A stretch of DNA of 10,223 nucleotides from Campylobacterales bacterium (GTDB lineage Bacteria; Campylobacterota; Campylobacteria; Campylobacterales; Nitratiruptoraceae): positions 1-10,223 of the forward strand of contig JAMOUF010000138.1 of NCBI GenBank assembly GCA_027068245.1, given 5' to 3'. The position numbers and the translations under genes were made by a program. Positions 7,840 through 10,223 of this stretch are shown here, one piece after another (position 1 is the stretch's first letter; the number at the start of each line of letters is the position of its first letter). The notes under the pieces were generated by a model. The model was not told where the DNA came from. It worked only from the letters and a program-made list of their open reading frames with translations, and did no database searches.

Positions 7840-7851
7840 AGACACCTCTCC

Positions 7852-8979
7852 TTATCTTCTTATAGGTAAATTCATATCGTTGCCCCACTCATCCCAGCTG
7901 CCGCTGTAAACCTTGGCGTTTTTGTACCCAAGCAGTCTCAAAGCGGTGATGATGTCAGAGCCCCTTCCGGTTCCCACCTGGCAGTATGCATAGATGGTTT
8001 TATCCTTTGTGACGCCGAATTTGTTAAAGAGTTTTTGCAGCTCCTCTTTGCTTCTGAAGCTCTTTTTGTTTTTAAAGTCGGTGATATGTTTCCACTCTAT
8101 GAATTTGGAAGTTGGGATATGACCCCCTCTTGCCACATGGTCCATCTTTCTCTCACCGATTATCTCTATCATGCTTCTGGTGTCTATTACCACATATTTG
8201 GATTTGTCCCCGTTTTTAAGACGGTCTTTTACCGCGTGATATACCTCGTCTTTTCCGGCTATCCAGCTGTAGTCAATCTTTTTGGGGTCGATTTTATAAT
8301 GTTTTGGAGTGATTTTTCTCTCGCTCTCGGGACACAAAACCGCATAGTGGCCGTTTCCTAAATCCACTTTTTTGATGCCTCTTTGGATGATGAGCTTTTT
8401 GGCAAGCTCGGCCATCTTCTTTTTAAGCTCTTTGTATTTTGCCTTGAGCTTTTTATACTCTTCCAAATTTCCGGCTTTTTTTGCTTTTTTATAAGCTTTT
8501 TTTATCTTTCTTGCCTCGGCTTTGAGTTTGTCGTAAAGCTTCTGGTTCGGGTCAAGCGCCTTTATGGCCTCGATTCCGCCATCGAGCACATAGACCTTCT
8601 TATGGCCATAGCTTTTAAAATAGGCCAAAACTCCGGTGGCGTTGGGGCCTCTGAAGTTATCGTAAGCTATAATCGTCATACCGTTGTCTATACCGTGGGC
8701 CCCGATGTAGTGTTCCGCATCTTTTGGACACATAAAAAGAGGCGCACAGTGCATTCTTCCCATAATGTCGGAATGGTGAAGGTGGTGAGCGTACATATTC
8801 ACAGAACCTCTGATATGTCCGTTTTCAAAAGCCGTCTCACTGTCACCGTCGACAAACATAACATTTGGATCATCAATCAGCTTGTAGGCCTCCTCGCCGC
8901 TTATCGTAAGCCTCTCGGCCGCCCAGCTGCCCGAAGCCAACAAAGCCATAAACAAAAGGGCTTGCAACAACCTCTTCAT
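7852..8979 (-). CDS. Secreted two-domain rhodanese (sulfurtransferase), first gene of the molybdoenzyme operon
   Basis: A Sec signal peptide (1-20, LASGSWA/AE) exports this 375-residue protein. Domain 1 (about 22-148) ends its active-site strand in AYDNFRGPNATG with no catalytic Cys, as in the inactive N-domain of two-domain thiosulfate sulfurtransferases. Domain 2 (about 225-375) has the active loop CQVGTGRG with C333 as the persulfide-forming residue. Two features are odd. Residues 150-197 between the domains are a Lys-rich, probably helical segment, far longer than the usual linker. Residues 62-84 are rich in His, Met and Cys (H65, H66, H68, H69, M73, M76, H77, C78, M83, C84). Rhodaneses move sulfane sulfur (thiosulfate, polysulfide) or bind selenium. 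Its place 12 bases ahead of the alpha gene suggests that it delivers or takes up sulfur for the enzyme. The ATG is preceded by AAGGAG at ideal distance. Confidence 0.92.
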   Translation of the reverse strand: MKRLLQALLFMALLASGSWAAERLTISGEEAYKLIDDPNVMFVDGDSETAFENGHIRGSVNMYAHHLHHSDIMGRMHCAPLFMCPKDAEHYIGAHGIDNGMTIIAYDNFRGPNATGVLAYFKSYGHKKVYVLDGGIEAIKALDPNQKLYDKLKAEARKIKKAYKKAKKAGNLEEYKKLKAKYKELKKKMAELAKKLIIQRGIKKVDLGNGHYAVLCPESERKITPKHYKIDPKKIDYSWIAGKDEVYHAVKDRLKNGDKSKYVVIDTRSMIEIIGERKMDHVARGGHIPTSKFIEWKHITDFKNKKSFRSKEELQKLFNKFGVTKDKTIYAYCQVGTGRGSDIITALRLLGYKNAKVYSGSWDEWGNDMNLPIRR

Positions 8980-9009
8980 TACTACTCCTTATAAGTAACT
9001 TTAATTGCG

Positions 9010-9030
9010 CTTATACCCGATTTTACGGGC
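9010..9030 (-). promoter_or_regulatory. TATAAG box with adjoining CCCG-N6-CGGG inverted repeat
   Basis: On the minus strand a small inverted repeat, CCCG (9029-9026), six bases, CGGG (9019-9016), sits directly before TATAAG (9015-9010). If TATAAG is the -10 box, the repeat lies where an operator would block or assist polymerase. If transcription begins at the upstream TATAAT, it is a weak hairpin in the 5' leader. The arms are only four bases long, so chance is possible. Confidence 0.25.
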
Positions 9031-9047
9031 TTTACGCTATCGTTTCC

Positions 9048-9077
9048 ATTATAGTTTTATAACCTTTAATCAAAACT
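9048..9077 (-). promoter_or_regulatory. Candidate sigma70 promoter of the molybdoenzyme operon
   Basis: A perfect TATAAT lies at 9053-9048 on the minus strand, about 70 bases upstream of the rhodanese ATG. A weak -35-like TTTTGA lies 16 bases further upstream. Promoters in Campylobacterota often have a good -10 and a poor -35, which fits. The inverse of one AACCTT motif (9061-9066) falls inside the spacer, where a bound regulator could act. Confidence 0.35.
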
Positions 9078-9122
9078 TAAGAGTTATTCTTTTTCACTCC
9101 CAACCTTTGAATTGAAGGTTAT
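9059..9122. promoter_or_regulatory. Cluster of AACCTT motifs, candidate operator
   Basis: AACCTT occurs at 9061-9066 and 9102-9107, 41 bases apart (about four helical turns), and inverted as AAGGTT at 9115-9120. The last two form an inverted repeat with a seven-base loop. The outer two extend to ATAACCTT (9059-9066) and AAGGTTAT (9115-9122). This is the only clear repeat family in the divergent region, and it borders the candidate TATAAT of the minus-strand operon. No known regulator's site was recognised. Confidence 0.35.
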
Positions 9123-9234
9123 ATCCAGGTAAACTACAGCGAAAATATAACATTTATTCAGATAATTTTATAGTAACGCCAAATTAAACTGATATAAAAA
9201 ATTTTGCTACTATTTAAAGAAAAAAAGGATTGTG

Positions 9235-9804
9235 ATGCAAAGAGAAGAGGCTTTGGACAAGCTCGAGGATAAGACACTCCCTCTTGAAGAGGTAAAAGAG
9301 ATTTTTGAATGTTTCAAAGATGACAACGAGATTGTGGGGATGGTGGCTATGAATCTTAGCCTTAGAACCAGCGTATATAACAGGGATATGGGTAAAAGCC
9401 CCATAATGACGGAACTTTTAATAGAGCTAAGCGAGGTCGAGGATATGGGAAGCCGCTGGGCCGTGGCGAAAAACCCACACACTCCCACCGAGATTTTGGA
9501 AAAACTGGCAAAGGACGGGGTAAACCTGGTAAGAGCTCTTGTGGCTACAAACCCAAATACGCCACAAAATGTGCTAAAAGACCTTTTTGAGGATGAAAAG
9601 ATAGTTAAAGACGGCATAAGTGGCAACCCTGGCGCTCCGGCAGAGCTTTTAAAGGAACTTGCGAAAGATAGTGACAAACTGGTTAGACTAAGAGTGGCGG
9701 AAAACCCCGCCACGCCAAGGGAGGTTTTGGAAAGCCTTCAAAATGATGCCGATATGGACGTAAGCCGGGCGGCAGAAATAAAACTAAAGGAAAAAGATGC
9801 ATAA
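9235..9804 (+). CDS. Leucine-rich-repeat-variant (LRV-like) helical repeat protein
   Basis: This 189-residue protein without signal peptide carries four repeats of about 25-26 residues with the pattern VAxNPxTPxExLxxLAxD. They start near residues 75, 101, 126 and 151; residues about 35-70 look like a degenerate repeat. The pattern matches the LRV family, which forms alternating alpha and 3-10 helices and serves as a binding scaffold. The prototype LRV protein of Azotobacter is nif-linked and has an N-terminal Fe-S cluster; here only one Cys (C26) is present, so no such cluster. I chose ATG 9235 over the adjacent in-frame GTG at 9232, because AAGGA sits five bases before the ATG and only two before the GTG. 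It is the first gene of an operon ending in an Fe-S carrier gene, so a scaffold role in Fe-S protein handling is a reasonable guess. Confidence 0.82.
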   Translation: MQREEALDKLEDKTLPLEEVKEIFECFKDDNEIVGMVAMNLSLRTSVYNRDMGKSPIMTELLIELSEVEDMGSRWAVAKNPHTPTEILEKLAKDGVNLVRALVATNPNTPQNVLKDLFEDEKIVKDGISGNPGAPAELLKELAKDSDKLVRLRVAENPATPREVLESLQNDADMDVSRAAEIKLKEKDA

Positions 9805-10150
9805 CGGTGGCTTTTCTATGTTGGAAAAACAGCTTCTGGCACTGCACTACAGCGGAAGCTACATAACCAATTTCGAATTCAAAGAGATTGCCGACTCTTT
9901 GGGACTTGAGGTGGATTTGGCTGACAGGGAGAAGATGGTAAAAAACCTTCTGAAAACCTCCGGAGAGCAAAACAGGCAAAAAGAGCTGTTCGACGCCGTT
10001 TGTGAGCTGCTGCAAAAACGCATAAAGGAGTATCAGCAGCTTTTAGAGCTCTATCCGGATGCAAAAGATATAGTAGGCGGCTACATACAAAAGACAAGAA
10101 GCACGATAATGCTGCTGCAACAACGCTCAAGGATGAATCCCTATGAATAA
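9797..10150 (+). CDS. Small helical protein of unknown function between LRV and Mrp genes
   Basis: The 117-residue product is not recognised. It is charged and mostly helical in appearance, with no signal peptide or membrane segment and a single Cys (C69). Residues about 43-112 could form two or three long helices (KELFDAVCELLQKRIKEY and IQKTRSTIMLLQQR regions). The start ATG overlaps the end of the LRV gene by eight bases, and AAAGGA five bases upstream supports it; a later in-frame ATG at 9818 has a much weaker site. Its own stop overlaps the Mrp-like start by eight bases. This double overlap implies co-translation with both neighbours and a shared role. Confidence 0.8.
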   Translation: MHNGGFSMLEKQLLALHYSGSYITNFEFKEIADSLGLEVDLADREKMVKNLLKTSGEQNRQKELFDAVCELLQKRIKEYQQLLELYPDAKDIVGGYIQKTRSTIMLLQQRSRMNPYE

Positions 10151-10223
10151 AGAGATTTTAAAAAGACTTGAGGCCATCAGGTATCCGGGTCTGGAGAAAA
10201 ATATCGTGGAAATCGGGGCCGTT
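10143..10223 (+). CDS. Mrp/ApbC-family Fe-S cluster carrier ATPase, N-terminal fragment (3' end outside window)
   Basis: Only the first 27 codons are inside the window. The start MNKEILKRLEAIRYPG followed by LEKNIVEIGAV matches the opening of Mrp/ApbC P-loop ATPases that begin with a MIP18 (DUF59) domain, where a short helix leads to YPG and then I-V-x-x-G. These cytoplasmic proteins bind and transfer [4Fe-4S] clusters to target enzymes. The P-loop and the CxxC of the ATPase domain lie beyond the end and cannot be checked. The ATG overlaps the stop of the preceding gene by eight bases. Confidence 0.75.
   Translation, partial: MNKEILKRLEAIRYPGLEKNIVEIGAV

Larger units (their letters stand above)
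8980..9234. promoter_or_regulatory. Divergent promoter region between the molybdoenzyme operon and the LRV/Mrp operon
   Basis: This 255-base stretch is AT-rich and holds no credible reading frame. It must carry the promoters of both operons unless the flanking genes are transcribed from elsewhere. It contains TATAAT on the minus strand (9053-9048), TATAAG on the minus strand (9015-9010), TATAGT (9169-9174) and TATAAA (9193-9198) on the plus strand, repeated AACCTT motifs, and ribosome sites at both ends (AAGGAG for the rhodanese; AAAAAAGGA for the plus-strand gene). Confidence 0.7.

Noticed and set aside
7840..7845. GTG at 7843-7845 as the alpha-subunit start
   Set aside because: The ribosome site GGAGAGG touches this GTG, which leaves almost no spacing, whereas ATG at 7837-7839 is correctly spaced. 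The Tat motif is intact either way.
9210..9713. Minus-strand open frame of 167 codons opposite the LRV gene
   Set aside because: It is Ser/Leu/Phe-rich low-complexity translation antisense to the regular LRV repeats, with no ribosome site.
9235..9804. LRV nucleotide repeats as a DNA tandem-repeat or CRISPR-like array
   Set aside because: The periodicity is at protein level (about 25-26 residues); the DNA copies have diverged and there are no spacers.

Overview
The window looks like chromosomal DNA from a chemolithotrophic or anaerobically respiring member of the Campylobacterota (the former Epsilonproteobacteria). The reasons are the Lys/Glu/Phe-rich proteins, AT-rich intergenic DNA, tight operons with strong AGGAG-type ribosome sites, and the gene set. 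The genus cannot be fixed from the sequence alone. No RNA gene, insertion sequence, CRISPR array or tRNA-linked junction was seen.

Layout. Positions 1-495 (+) are the 3' end of a c-di-GMP phosphodiesterase (EAL) gene whose start lies outside the window. Its stop codon abuts that of a large minus-strand operon, read from 8979 down to 496. In transcription order this holds: a secreted two-domain rhodanese (8979-7852); the Tat-exported molybdopterin alpha subunit of a type II DMSO-reductase-family enzyme (7839-4930); its Fe-S beta subunit (4917-3793); an exported gamma subunit in which an ethylbenzene-dehydrogenase-type heme b domain is fused to a C-terminal cytochrome c (3796-2588); a small exported Cys-rich protein of unknown function (2591-2178); a hairpin; a TorD-like chaperone (2092-1520); and a poly-ferredoxin with a C-terminal zinc ribbon (1539-496). 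Junctions are very tight: two 4-base ATGA overlaps, 12-base gaps and one 20-base overlap. A 255-base AT-rich divergent promoter region (8980-9234) separates this operon from a plus-strand operon of a leucine-rich-repeat-variant protein, a small helical protein of unknown function, and the first 27 codons of an Mrp/ApbC-type Fe-S cluster carrier. Those three genes overlap by 8 bases each.

How it may work. The alpha-beta-gamma trio should fold as a periplasmic Mo-bis-MGD enzyme. Electrons would pass between Mo, five Fe-S clusters (FS0 in alpha; three [4Fe-4S] and one [3Fe-4S] in beta), heme b and the fused heme c. The TorD protein would load the Mo cofactor and hold alpha back for Tat export. 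No quinone-reactive membrane subunit (NarI-, PsrC- or NrfD-like) is present, so the partner is probably a soluble or membrane-bound cytochrome c encoded elsewhere. The substrate cannot be read from the sequence. The secreted rhodanese as first gene points to sulfane-sulfur, sulfur-oxyanion or selenium-oxyanion chemistry. The most noteworthy points are the rhodanese-led operon, the heme b/heme c fusion, and the unknown Cys-rich fifth gene.
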